A stretch of 64,000 nt of DNA from Bacteroidota bacterium (GTDB lineage Bacteria; Bacteroidota; Bacteroidia; Chitinophagales; Chitinophagaceae): the NCBI GenBank assembly GCA_013285915.1, contig JABDGS010000008.1:1-64000 (forward strand), written 5' to 3'. The notes under the pieces were generated by a model. That model did not search any database. It was given only the letters and a program-made list of their open reading frames with translations, and was not told the origin of the DNA. Shown here one piece after another: positions 19,665 through 29,208 of the stretch. Within the stretch, counting starts at the first letter, position 1; each line of letters opens with the position of its first letter. The position numbers were made by a program, and so were the translations under genes.

Positions 19665-20081
19665 TTACGACGATGGCAGCAAGGCGGTTGCAAACCAGTA
19701 CGCGCAAACAGTTGTCAGCATATGGCTCCAGGTCTTAATATCGTTGGGCTTGGGAATAAAACTATTGGCACCGGCTTTATAACTAAGCCGGACATCTTCC
19801 TGCCATGCTGAAGTACTCATAACTACCACGGGTATGTGTTTGTACCGGATATCTTGTTTGAGGGTTGCGAGCAGTTGTGTGCCGTTCATACGCGGCATAT
19901 TCAGGTCTGTCAGGATCAGGACAGGGAAATCATTTGGATGGCCGGCAAGAAATTGCAATAATTCTTCCCCATCTTCAACGAATTCAATCTTTGCAGGGCA
20001 CGGAACACTCTTAAAAACTTCCCCCATGATTTCGCGGTCTTCTTCATCGTCTTCCGCAGCAAGTATATAGGGTTTGCTCAT
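19665..20081 (-). CDS. single-domain response regulator (REC)
   Basis: LAAEDDEEDREIM, LILTDLNMPRMNG, VVMSTSAWQEDV, FIPKP motifs. Confidence 0.92.
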   Translation of the reverse strand: MSKPYILAAEDDEEDREIMGEVFKSVPCPAKIEFVEDGEELLQFLAGHPNDFPVLILTDLNMPRMNGTQLLATLKQDIRYKHIPVVVMSTSAWQEDVRLSYKAGANSFIPKPNDIKTWSHMLTTVCAYWFATALLPSS

Positions 20082-20351
20082 TGCATTTTTTTTACACTGG
20101 TTATTTTACTCTTATACTCACAAACAGCAGGGACGGTTGAAGCAGCAGTTTGGCGGGACGGATGATCCGGTTGAAACAGGACGCAAAGGTAAAATGTTCA
20201 ATCTTTTTCGGGATGAAAATTGCGTTTTTAAGCGAAAATTAATAGTGGCGGTGTTTGCGTAAAAACTGTGCGGATGTTGCGTTTGAAGCTTAAGAAGAAA
20301 AGCGGATGCGCCCGCTAAGTATTCTGCTTGCATTATAGTTTTAATCCCACT

Positions 20352-20414
20352 GGCGCAAGTGTTCCCGCCACGCGGGGCCACTTGTGTCTTGTAGTGTTAG
20401 GGGACTGTGTCCCC
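20352..20414. repeat. REP-like twin-hairpin element, copy A
   Basis: ggcgcaagtg...cacttgtgtc and ggggac-tgt-gtcccc; similar to 21455-21509. Confidence 0.8.
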
Positions 20415-20611
20415 CATTACAAAAACATTTCCGTATTACACAGCCAAATGAATGTTACAGGCCTTGCCGCGTATAACCTACGTGGGTTTAAGGGTAATTA
20501 GCTCAAAATGCCACCTTGCCGCACATCAAAAAAACAATACTATGTAACCATTCGCCGCCTTATATTTGCGCCATTAAATTTTTCAACCGGCAGTATAAAC
20601 CTTTAAAAATT

Positions 20612-21436
20612 ATGCGGACTCCTTTCAATGTTTTGTTTGTTTCAGTTGTAGTGCTTTTTTCTGCGTGCTCAAAATCAGGCAACAGCGGTAATAATAACGG
20701 CGGAGGTAATAATGGTGGCGGTAATAACCCCACACCCCCGCCAAACTATCTTTTGCATACTTCTTATACGGTGCAGCGCAATTCGTCTGGCGCGGTAACC
20801 AACAGCGAAGGCAATATATATGCTTATGATAAAACCAACAATACTGCTACCATTTACCGCGCTGATACTATAAACGGCCTGCCATACCCAGACACCCTGC
20901 TTTTTACACTAACTGGCGATGTGGTATCACTTACCTATAAAAAGGCCCATATAACCAGTACTACTTATTTACACAGCGGGCACAACTACCCCGACAGTAT
21001 GGTATTGGTAAACAGCCCAATTACCAACCGCACAAAATACGAATATACCTTTGATGGCAATGGTAAATTAGCCACCCGTAAGCTTACAGAAACTATTTAT
21101 ACAAATGGCACCCAGGGCTCTGCCGAGGTTAGCACAAACGTATATACCTGGGTGAACGGCAATATGGTAAGTGATAACCTTACCGATAACTCCTTTACCT
21201 ATTCCGCCACCTTTGATGCAAACGCGCTGGCAGCGGCGCCAGACCCTATAATGAATTTAATAAGCCCTTTAAACCCTGTGTTGACAAACAAGAACATTAT
21301 AAAAACATCCGTATCAACCTTTAGCGGCTCCGTGCAAAACCTTGTTTTTACATACGACGATAAGGGCAGGGTTATAAACGAAGCCTATTCTGATAACCAT
21401 GGCACTACTTCTGCCATTATTAACACGTATTATTAA
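20612..21436 (+). CDS. hypothetical lipoprotein
   Basis: Lipobox (LFSAC), Gly/Asn-rich linker, beta-rich body; ATG 20612 preferred. Confidence 0.8.
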   Translation: MRTPFNVLFVSVVVLFSACSKSGNSGNNNGGGNNGGGNNPTPPPNYLLHTSYTVQRNSSGAVTNSEGNIYAYDKTNNTATIYRADTINGLPYPDTLLFTLTGDVVSLTYKKAHITSTTYLHSGHNYPDSMVLVNSPITNRTKYEYTFDGNGKLATRKLTETIYTNGTQGSAEVSTNVYTWVNGNMVSDNLTDNSFTYSATFDANALAAAPDPIMNLISPLNPVLTNKNIIKTSVSTFSGSVQNLVFTYDDKGRVINEAYSDNHGTTSAIINTYY

Positions 21437-21454
21437 GCCTGGTATTTCTATACT

Positions 21455-21509
21455 GGCACAAGTGTTCCCGGGCCACTTGTGCCTTTTAGTGTTCGGGGAC
21501 TATGTCCCC
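21455..21509. repeat. REP-like twin-hairpin element, copy B
   Basis: ggcacaagtg...cacttgtgcc (perfect 10 bp) and ggggac-tat-gtcccc (perfect 6 bp). Confidence 0.85.
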
Positions 21510-21525
21510 ATTTACAAAACTGTTT

Positions 21526-21645
21526 ATACCAATTAGACTTTAAAATTGCCTCTTATTCGCCTCATCCCCTAACCCCTTCTCCTCGCGGAGAAGGGCCCGA
21601 CGAGATTGTGGAGAAGACCATATATTTTTAAAGTCCAATTGGTAT
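21526..21645. mobile_element. MITE-like 120-bp element with 20-bp terminal inverted repeats
   Basis: ataccaattagactttaaaa ... ttttaaagtccaattggtat (19/20 complementary) around ccttctcctcgcggagaagg hairpin. Confidence 0.5.
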
Positions 21646-21948
21646 TACCTATAATTAAGGTATAAAATATGCAGCTTTAGCTAAAGCGCTTTTCAAAAGA
21701 AATTAAATGATAAATCTGCTTTAAAAACCGCGTTTTATTCATTAACGCCAGGGCGGCAAAGAGCAAATATTCCTTATTTTTCTGCACCCCAAACAATCCG
21801 GCACCCGGGCATCAAGGGTTGAAAAATGCATACCGCAAATCCTCAACGGAAAGGGGTTAAATGATGATTACTTACAGGCGGTAAAATAAATTACCAAACT
21901 TACCGTCCTGAAAGGGTTTCGTTGATTGCCATGGGCAGACATGTATTG

Positions 21949-22872
21949 CTATTGTGAAGCATTTTCCTTATTAAGTAATCTTGTCAAGTTTGCCACCCCC
22001 ACAGCTCCAGCGTCTAATGCCTCGGGCATGCCTGCAAGTAATCCTAATGTCGCCATAGTGGTTGGCGCATTTTTAGTTGTAAATAGAGAACATACTTTGG
22101 CTTGATACCAATAAAACAAGTTGCCATTTGGGTTCTCTTTTGTGCGGGAAAGTGCATATTTGTCTGACCATAATTTATAGGTATCGTCAAAATTGTCAGT
22201 AAAAAACCCAAGGGTCTTATTAGCTTCAATTTTTAAATCTTCATATGTTTTTTTCCCGAGATCATTGATTGTAGTTAACCCAATTGTTTCAAATGGTACA
22301 GTGTTCCTATAAAGTGACTTAACAATATCTTGCGACTTGCTAATATCTTGTTGCTGGCTTAGGTCCACAAGCTTACTTAGCTCAGTAAGTTGGTTCAAGT
22401 TTACAGGTTGGCTCAATTGAACCGCTTTACCAAGTTCTGCAACTTTGCTTAATTCAACGGGCTTACTCCATTCAACCGGCGCACTCATCTGCTGTACCGG
22501 TGTACTCATCTGCTGCACAGGTGTACTCATCTGCTGTACAGGTGTGCTCATCTGCTTAACCGACGTGCTCATTTGCTGAACAGGTGTGCTCATCTGTTGT
22601 ACCGGGGTACTCATTTGTTGAACGGGTGTACTCATCTGCTGTACAGGTGTACTCATCTGCTTAACCGGCGTGCTCATTTGCTTAACCGGTGTACTCATTT
22701 GCTTAACCGGTGTACTCATTTGCTGCACTGGCTTGCTCATCTGCTGCACCGGTCGGCTCATCTGCTGTACTGGCCTGCTCATCTGCCGCACTGGCTTTGT
22801 CCATTGACTTTGTGCATTTAAATAATTTAACCCCGGCATTAAAGACATTAGTATTAATAAAGAACGTATCAT
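21949..22872 (-). CDS. exported protein with tandem 7-aa (PV[QK]QMST) then 6-aa repeats
   Basis: Signal peptide; about 15 consecutive heptads followed by hexads (KPVELS KVAELG KAVQLS QPVNLN ...). Confidence 0.85.
   Translation of the reverse strand: MIRSLLILMSLMPGLNYLNAQSQWTKPVRQMSRPVQQMSRPVQQMSKPVQQMSTPVKQMSTPVKQMSTPVKQMSTPVQQMSTPVQQMSTPVQQMSTPVQQMSTSVKQMSTPVQQMSTPVQQMSTPVQQMSAPVEWSKPVELSKVAELGKAVQLSQPVNLNQLTELSKLVDLSQQQDISKSQDIVKSLYRNTVPFETIGLTTINDLGKKTYEDLKIEANKTLGFFTDNFDDTYKLWSDKYALSRTKENPNGNLFYWYQAKVCSLFTTKNAPTTMATLGLLAGMPEALDAGAVGVANLTRLLNKENASQ
22483..22797. repeat. 21-bp tandem coding repeat (about 15 units)
   Basis: ctcatctgctgtacaggtgta-type units in the plus strand; encode the heptads above. 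Confidence 0.9.
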
Positions 22873-23072
22873 ATTGTTAAAGATTTAAGTATTATACTCA
22901 AAATTTCGTTCACGGGCTTGATATAAATGTGGATGAAAGTATGCTTCAAAAAAAGCAGCTTAAAATAGCAATCAATTTCAATCTCTATACCGAACAAAAT
23001 ATAAAAAGATGTTGATATTTCAAAGCTTTTATAAGAATATTATTTCAGGGCGCTTTCCTCCCTTTTGTAAAG

Positions 23073-23163
23073 GGCATTTGAAAAACCACAGCCGAAGTGA
23101 GTGGCACCCACTTGAACGTCCCGATTTCGGGAGGGCAGGCAACTACAGTTCAGCAAGGCTATG
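23073..23163. repeat. dispersed REP-like repeat, family 2, copy 1
   Basis: ggcatttgaaaaaccacagccgaagtgagtggcac...cagttcagcaaggctatg; related to 31051-31108. Confidence 0.7.
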
Positions 23164-23355
23164 GTGCCCTTTCGCCAACAGCCTTCAACTTTGCGTCCTT
23201 GTACCTTTTGGTACCGGGGGACTGTCTCCCCCACCCATTTCCCCTCAATACTTTGCGTTGTTATAAAGTTTGGCTATGTTTAGCCCTGTAATGGTTATTA
23301 GTTGTCGCAAAACACAACTTCAAAAAATGCCTGCGGTTTTTTCAATTGAGTTTGT

Positions 23356-24399
23356 ATGATAAAAAGCTTGCCCTTCGTATTTACTGCATTATTATTTATT
23401 GCCGGGTGCCGGGAGAAAGAAAACTATCCGCAGGTATCAACATTTGCAGGTACAGGCGCTATGGGCAAAGCGGATGGTACCGGCACTTCCGCGTCATTTG
23501 CAAACCTGATGGGGTTAGCAATAGATACTGCAGGTAACATATTCGTGGCAGATTCGCACAATAACCTGGTGCGAAAAATAACCCCGGGCGGGGTTGTTAC
23601 AACAATTGCAGGCAACGGCAACATCGGGGCAGCAGATGGTACAGGGGCAGCAGCATCTTTTTTTAATCCAGAATATGTGGCTGTTGACAAAAGCGGCAAT
23701 ATTTACGTAAGCGATACACACAACAGCCTTATACGTAAAATAACGCAAGCCGGTGTGGTTACAACAATTGCAGGCCGAAGGTTTGATAGCGGCACTACCA
23801 CAAAAGATACTTCAATAAAATTTGATAACCCGGCCGGTATCGCTGTTGATGAATATGGTAATGTGTATGTAGCCGATTGGGGTAATGATCGTATACGAAA
23901 AATAACCGCTTCGGGTAGGGTAACAAATTTTGCGGGTTGCGGCGTGCCCGGTGCAAAGGATGGCGTTGGAGATGCTGCCTCATTTTACCTGCCGTGGGGC
24001 ATTGCGGTTAATTCAGCAGGCAGCATATTTGTTGCCGACAGTTATAACAACATGATACGCAAAATAAGCCCTGTGGGTGTTGTTACAACTTTTGCGGGTA
24101 AAAAGGCGCGTGGCGCAAACGATGGAAAAGATACTGCGGCTTCATTTTTTCACCCGGCAGGTATTGCTATTGATGCCCACGATAATATATACGTGGCCGA
24201 CGCAGGCAATAATAAAATTCGCAAAATAACCGCTGGTGGGGTTGTTACAACAATAGCGGGCAGTGGCCTGCGTGGCTTCGCAAATGGCAGGGACACAGCA
24301 GCAACCTTTTACCGGCCTTACAGCGTGGTTGCAGATAAAAATGGAAATGTTTTCGTAGCTGATTATCTTAATAACGTGGTACGTAAAATAAGTTTTTAA
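23356..24399 (+). CDS. NHL-repeat lipoprotein
   Basis: Lipobox (FIAGC); repeated GVVTTIAGNG...ADGTG..ASF..P.G.AVD..GNIYVAD..N..IRKI units. Confidence 0.92.
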   Translation: MIKSLPFVFTALLFIAGCREKENYPQVSTFAGTGAMGKADGTGTSASFANLMGLAIDTAGNIFVADSHNNLVRKITPGGVVTTIAGNGNIGAADGTGAAASFFNPEYVAVDKSGNIYVSDTHNSLIRKITQAGVVTTIAGRRFDSGTTTKDTSIKFDNPAGIAVDEYGNVYVADWGNDRIRKITASGRVTNFAGCGVPGAKDGVGDAASFYLPWGIAVNSAGSIFVADSYNNMIRKISPVGVVTTFAGKKARGANDGKDTAASFFHPAGIAIDAHDNIYVADAGNNKIRKITAGGVVTTIAGSGLRGFANGRDTAATFYRPYSVVADKNGNVFVADYLNNVVRKISF

Positions 24400-24442
24400 T
24401 TTTATACAGGTGCACTGCTTAATTATTCAAACCCCTCAGTAT

Positions 24443-26137
24443 ATGATCAAACGTTTTGCTTTGCCGCTTTTATTAACAGCATCGGTTTTTATGGGCTGCT
24501 CAAAAAAAGGTGGTGGTGGTTCAAACAACAATCCCCCTCCGCCGGTAAATAGCCAGCATATTTCTGTGCTTACCCAGCATAATGATAATACACGTGCAGG
24601 CCTTAATGATAAAGAAACAAGCCTTACAACAACCAATGTAACAGGCGCACATTTTGGTAAATTATTTACGCTTGCCGTTGATGACCAGGTATATGCCCAG
24701 CCATTAGTTGTGGGTAATTTATCAATTGCATCAGCCGTCCATAATGTGGTATTTATAGCAACTGTTAATAATACGGTATACGCTTATGATGCTGACAGTG
24801 GCAAATTATATTGGCAAAAAAACTTTACGGTTTCCGGCATGAGGACTCCCAATGCAGGTGATATGAAGTCTGACTGGTGCTCACCTTACACCAACATTAC
24901 AAATAACATTGGCATAATAGGCACACCTGTTATAGATTCTGTTTCGCACACAATTTATTTCGTTGCCCGCAGTACAGATGGCACCCACTTTGTTCAGCAT
25001 TTGCACGCAGTTAACATTATTACCGGCAGCGAACAGCCGGGCAGCCCCGTGATAATTACCGCAAGCGTACCCGGCACCGGCGATGGTAACGTGGCCAGTA
25101 TAGTAAGTTTTGACCCCATGCGTAATAACCAGCGGCAGGGACTTGCATTGGTAAACGGCGTGGTATATATAAGTTACTCCTCGCATTGCGACTGGAACCC
25201 TTACCACGGTTGGATACTTGGGTATAATGCGCAAACGCTGCAGCAGCAAATAGTGTATAACGACACGCCTGATGGCGAAGGCGGCGGTATTTGGGAAAGT
25301 GGCCAGGGTATTGCTGCTGATGTGCAAGGCAACCTGTATATAACTACCGGTAACGGCACTACCGGAAAGGGCAATTTGTACACTGCCACCGGCAACGGAA
25401 CGCAGGATAACGGTCCGAATCCCGACCCAACTGATGTTAAAAACCGCTCAGAGAGCGCGCTTAAATTAACACCATCCGGTTCAACCTTAAAGGTTTCAAG
25501 CTATTTTACACCAACCAACTACTTTAACCTTAATACAAACGATCTTGATTATGGAGTAATGGGTACTCTCTTAATACCCAATTCCGACTACTATTTTACG
25601 GGTTGCAAAGATGGTAATATATACCTGCTTAATAAGGATAACATGGGCAGTTATTCCGCAAGTACAAACCTGGTGCAGCAAACAGTATCACTTAACACAA
25701 ATTTTCATTGCCAGCCTGCATATTATAAGGGCGCGGGCAATGAATTTGTATTTGTGTGGAGCGAGAACGACAGGCTGCGTGCGCTTTCATTCATCAGGAG
25801 CAGCAATACATTTTCAAACGATCAAATAGTTTCTTCTGATATCGGCCCGTCAGGCCAAACAGGGGCGATGTTGTCTGTATCATCTAATGGCACGTTGGCT
25901 GGCACAGGCATACTTTGGGCTTACTGTGCCGCCACAGGAGATGCGGAATCAAACACCACACCAGGCGTGCTGCGGGCATACGACGCAAGCGATGTAACAA
26001 AGGAAATCTGGAGCAGCAAAACCAATGCGGCAGACTACCCGGGCAATTTTGCAAAGTTTGCTTCACCAACTATTGCCAATGGCCATGTATACCTGGCTAC
26101 CTTTTCAAACGAGGTTGAGGTGTACGGGTTAAAGTAG
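24443..26137 (+). CDS. PQQ-like beta-propeller lipoprotein
   Basis: Lipobox (FMGC); HNDNTRAGLNDKETSLTTTNVTGAHFGKLFTLAVDDQVYAQPLVV; VYAYDADSGKLYWQKN. ATG 24443 preferred. Confidence 0.8.
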   Translation: MIKRFALPLLLTASVFMGCSKKGGGGSNNNPPPPVNSQHISVLTQHNDNTRAGLNDKETSLTTTNVTGAHFGKLFTLAVDDQVYAQPLVVGNLSIASAVHNVVFIATVNNTVYAYDADSGKLYWQKNFTVSGMRTPNAGDMKSDWCSPYTNITNNIGIIGTPVIDSVSHTIYFVARSTDGTHFVQHLHAVNIITGSEQPGSPVIITASVPGTGDGNVASIVSFDPMRNNQRQGLALVNGVVYISYSSHCDWNPYHGWILGYNAQTLQQQIVYNDTPDGEGGGIWESGQGIAADVQGNLYITTGNGTTGKGNLYTATGNGTQDNGPNPDPTDVKNRSESALKLTPSGSTLKVSSYFTPTNYFNLNTNDLDYGVMGTLLIPNSDYYFTGCKDGNIYLLNKDNMGSYSASTNLVQQTVSLNTNFHCQPAYYKGAGNEFVFVWSENDRLRALSFIRSSNTFSNDQIVSSDIGPSGQTGAMLSVSSNGTLAGTGILWAYCAATGDAESNTTPGVLRAYDASDVTKEIWSSKTNAADYPGNFAKFASPTIANGHVYLATFSNEVEVYGLK

Positions 26138-26212
26138 TGTAGTTGCTTTAGTGTTTTATAACAACAAACAAAGTAATCTATCCCCATAAAAGCGTGGTAG
26201 CATAAAAATATT

Positions 26213-28993
26213 TTAAAACCGCATAAACCTTTCAATACCGCCTACCTTACCTACCTTGCTGCCCTGCAGGTTTCTAAAGTTGTAGGTAAATGTTAGCATA
26301 AAATACCGGCGCAGCACATTAACCTGTGTGTTTACATTATAATTTTCGGTAGTGTATTTTGTAATGGCAAGGTTTTGATTAAACAGGTCGCTTACTGAAA
26401 ATTTTAGCTGAGCTGCATTGTCTTTAAGAAACAAATAATTCACAGCGGTATTTACTACGGTAACATCTGGTGTTATGCCGCCAATAATGCCGGTATTGCT
26501 GCGGTAGTTCAGCGATTCCTCCCAAACAAAATGCCTGGGCCAGCGCAGCACAAGCTCTGCTATAACGGCATTTGTTTGAAAAGCAACATCGCTGAACTGG
26601 TTGTTATTGTATGCCGTTTTGTTAAATGAGTGCTGGTAATTCAATGTCCACTCAATAACATCTTTCCAGTTTAAGGTGGCATTTAGTAAAGGTGCAATAC
26701 CCGTTGTTTGCATTAACGACCTGTTGCCGTTTACCATTATGTAATTTCTGTTGTACGATAAATTGTAGCCGCTCCCTAAACTTCCCCTTAGCACAGTGCT
26801 GAATTTCTTCTGTTTGTTAAAATGAAAGTTGTTGTTGAATGCAGCGGTACCATTGGCATTATACGGGTGTGTTATTTCAGCACCATTTGTATTTACCGTT
26901 TTACTTACATAAACAGCGTTTTGATAAATAGCGCCATTAACAAAAAAACCCACAAACAAACCTTTATGCGGGTTAAACTTGCTTAACGACAAATTAATAT
27001 TATGCGTTATTAACGATTTAAGTGCCGGGTTACCTTCTCTTATATACAGCGGGTTGCTGTTATCTGGCACCGGTTGCAGGTACGATACACCAACAGGCGT
27101 TACATCCACATTATAACCAAAGCTGAAAATGTTTGCATTAACAACCAGCCCGGGGAACAGGTAATTTTCATGTTGCCTGATGACGTCTGTTGATTTTTGA
27201 AAGTTGTTGCTTACATCAATATGTGTATAATTAAGCGTGAAGGCAACGTATAGATTTTGGCTAACATAATTAATACCTGGACTTATGGTGTTTTTAAGCA
27301 ATTGCTGGTTTACCCTGTCGCTCAGCTTAATGTTCGGCACATCATATTTAGCTGATGCATTGTTATAATCATAACTATACAACTGGTCGGTGTTGTTATA
27401 ATAAGTTCCGTTATACCCGGTGCGGAACCTGAACTTTGCCGAAATGGGGTCAGTATAAATAGCGCTTATTAATGCATTGTTTGATGTTAGGTGCGTAGCC
27501 CTTAGCTGCTGCAGTACAGACGAGTCCTGGGGATTGTAAAATACGCTGTTGGCCTTGTCAGTTTCATCATCATTTGTTCTGCCAATGTTAACCGTGTTTG
27601 AAATGTTCAGCGTACGCCCCTTTTTCCTGAATGTTTTAAACAACAGTAATGTATGTGTATAGTTAATATCATTTATTGTTTCACCAGCACTGCTTACATT
27701 TCTGTTTAAAATTTTTGCACCGTTTTGTGTAAAGCTTTGGCTGTTTTCTTTGTTATTTTCATCAGACACAATAAGCCCCGGCCTGAAATCAATGCGCAGG
27801 GTTGAATCAATTTTCCCCTTCAGCACAAAAGCAAAACGGTGGCTGTTAATTACTGGTTGCCTTTTTAAGGCTGCAGTTGTTTGCAATGTGGTATCGCTAA
27901 AAAATTGCTGCTGTACTGTCTGCTGATCAACAACCGTGTTAACATGACCGTAAAAGTATTGCGAGTTAAGTATCAACCCATTTTTAAACACATTATTCAA
28001 GTTAAAACCTGCTCCACCGCTTGCAGTAATACCCTGGTTGTTGCCGCCAAATGTTAGCCCGTTAACCGAGGCTGTACCGGCATGCGACACTTCTATGTTT
28101 CCTCCTCCCCTGTCAAATCCGCCTAAACTTCTTAGATCATCTAAGCCAAAGGCCGCCCTGTTTAAGTTGTTGGCATAGCCCAATAAACTTATTTGAAAAG
28201 TGTCTTTAAAAATATTGGCAATACCACCTGCTTCATAACGCCCGTCTGAGCCCGCACCGCCATAGCTCTTACCAAACCATCCTTTTTTAATAGCCTTTCT
28301 CAGCTTTAAATTTATTATCTGCCCTAAAGCGGCCTTCGGCTTATCGGGGTTCATCTCTGCTTCATCTTTGTCGTCTGTAACCTGTACTTTGTCTATAATG
28401 TTCGCGGGTAAATTTCTCGTTGCCATGCGTGGGTCACCGCCAAAAAATTCTTTGCCATCAACAAGTATCCTGGTAACGCTTCTGCCGTTTACAGTAATAT
28501 TACCTGCGGCATCAACTTCAACACCAGGTAGCTTTTTCAAAAGGTCTTCCACAAAAGCGGTGGGCAATGTTTTAAATGCCGATGCATTAAATTCAATAGT
28601 GTCTTTGCGAATGTTTATTGGTGGCCGCTCTGCAGAAACTTCTATTGCTTGTAAAGCATTGGCATCGGGCTGCAGAACTGCATCTATATTTAAAGTATGC
28701 TGCGCATTATTAAGCTCAACAACTTTCCTGTACACGCTGTAACCTGCATACGTAACAAGCACCCTGAAAGGCTTGTTAACAGGCAGCTTGGGTAAAGTAA
28801 ATTTTCCAGAATCGTCACTCAACCTGAATTTAATTACCGTTGTATCCATTGTAAAAACGGTAATGGTCGCAAGCGGCAATGGCTTTTTTGTAATTGCGTC
28901 CATAACACGTCCGTTAACTGTTCCGGTATTATCGTCCTGCGAATACGCATTAAATGAAAGTACAGTTACTAATATCAGTAAGCAGCAGCGCAT
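26213..28993 (-). CDS. TonB-receptor-like outer-membrane beta-barrel with carboxypeptidase-regulatory-like N-domain
   Basis: 926 aa; GTVNGRVMDAITKKPLPLATITV, plug-like GVEVDAAGNITVNGRSVTRILVDGKEFFGGDP. Confidence 0.92.
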   Translation of the reverse strand: MRCCLLILVTVLSFNAYSQDDNTGTVNGRVMDAITKKPLPLATITVFTMDTTVIKFRLSDDSGKFTLPKLPVNKPFRVLVTYAGYSVYRKVVELNNAQHTLNIDAVLQPDANALQAIEVSAERPPINIRKDTIEFNASAFKTLPTAFVEDLLKKLPGVEVDAAGNITVNGRSVTRILVDGKEFFGGDPRMATRNLPANIIDKVQVTDDKDEAEMNPDKPKAALGQIINLKLRKAIKKGWFGKSYGGAGSDGRYEAGGIANIFKDTFQISLLGYANNLNRAAFGLDDLRSLGGFDRGGGNIEVSHAGTASVNGLTFGGNNQGITASGGAGFNLNNVFKNGLILNSQYFYGHVNTVVDQQTVQQQFFSDTTLQTTAALKRQPVINSHRFAFVLKGKIDSTLRIDFRPGLIVSDENNKENSQSFTQNGAKILNRNVSSAGETINDINYTHTLLLFKTFRKKGRTLNISNTVNIGRTNDDETDKANSVFYNPQDSSVLQQLRATHLTSNNALISAIYTDPISAKFRFRTGYNGTYYNNTDQLYSYDYNNASAKYDVPNIKLSDRVNQQLLKNTISPGINYVSQNLYVAFTLNYTHIDVSNNFQKSTDVIRQHENYLFPGLVVNANIFSFGYNVDVTPVGVSYLQPVPDNSNPLYIREGNPALKSLITHNINLSLSKFNPHKGLFVGFFVNGAIYQNAVYVSKTVNTNGAEITHPYNANGTAAFNNNFHFNKQKKFSTVLRGSLGSGYNLSYNRNYIMVNGNRSLMQTTGIAPLLNATLNWKDVIEWTLNYQHSFNKTAYNNNQFSDVAFQTNAVIAELVLRWPRHFVWEESLNYRSNTGIIGGITPDVTVVNTAVNYLFLKDNAAQLKFSVSDLFNQNLAITKYTTENYNVNTQVNVLRRYFMLTFTYNFRNLQGSKVGKVGGIERFMRF

Positions 28994-29208
28994 AGTAGTT
29001 GGCTTTGGTAATAAAATACAAGTATATAACGGTTGTTAATTGATTTACAGGTGGTGGTACTGGCCATCACTAAATTGTTATGACGGTGGCGAAATATGTT
29101 TTTTATCCCTGCATTGCAGGTTTCGGCTGTTTTGTACCAGCTTTTTGGCATTTGCAACCATTTACACAAAAGCGCAGCAGTTATACCCCGAATTTTATAT
29201 ATTTAAAA

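Noticed and set aside
22483-22797. CRISPR-like array
   Set aside because: 21-bp units are contiguous and coding, with no spacers; it is a tandem coding repeat
22573-22821. Plus-strand ORF with repetitive CTHLLNR units
   Set aside because: Antisense shadow of the 21-bp coding repeat in the minus-strand gene 21949-22872
23009-23291. Small ORFs on both strands
   Set aside because: They coincide with the REP-like repeat region; no start context or homology pattern
23356-24399. Periodic ~170-bp similarity considered as a DNA repeat element
   Set aside because: Explained by NHL beta-propeller blades in the encoded protein
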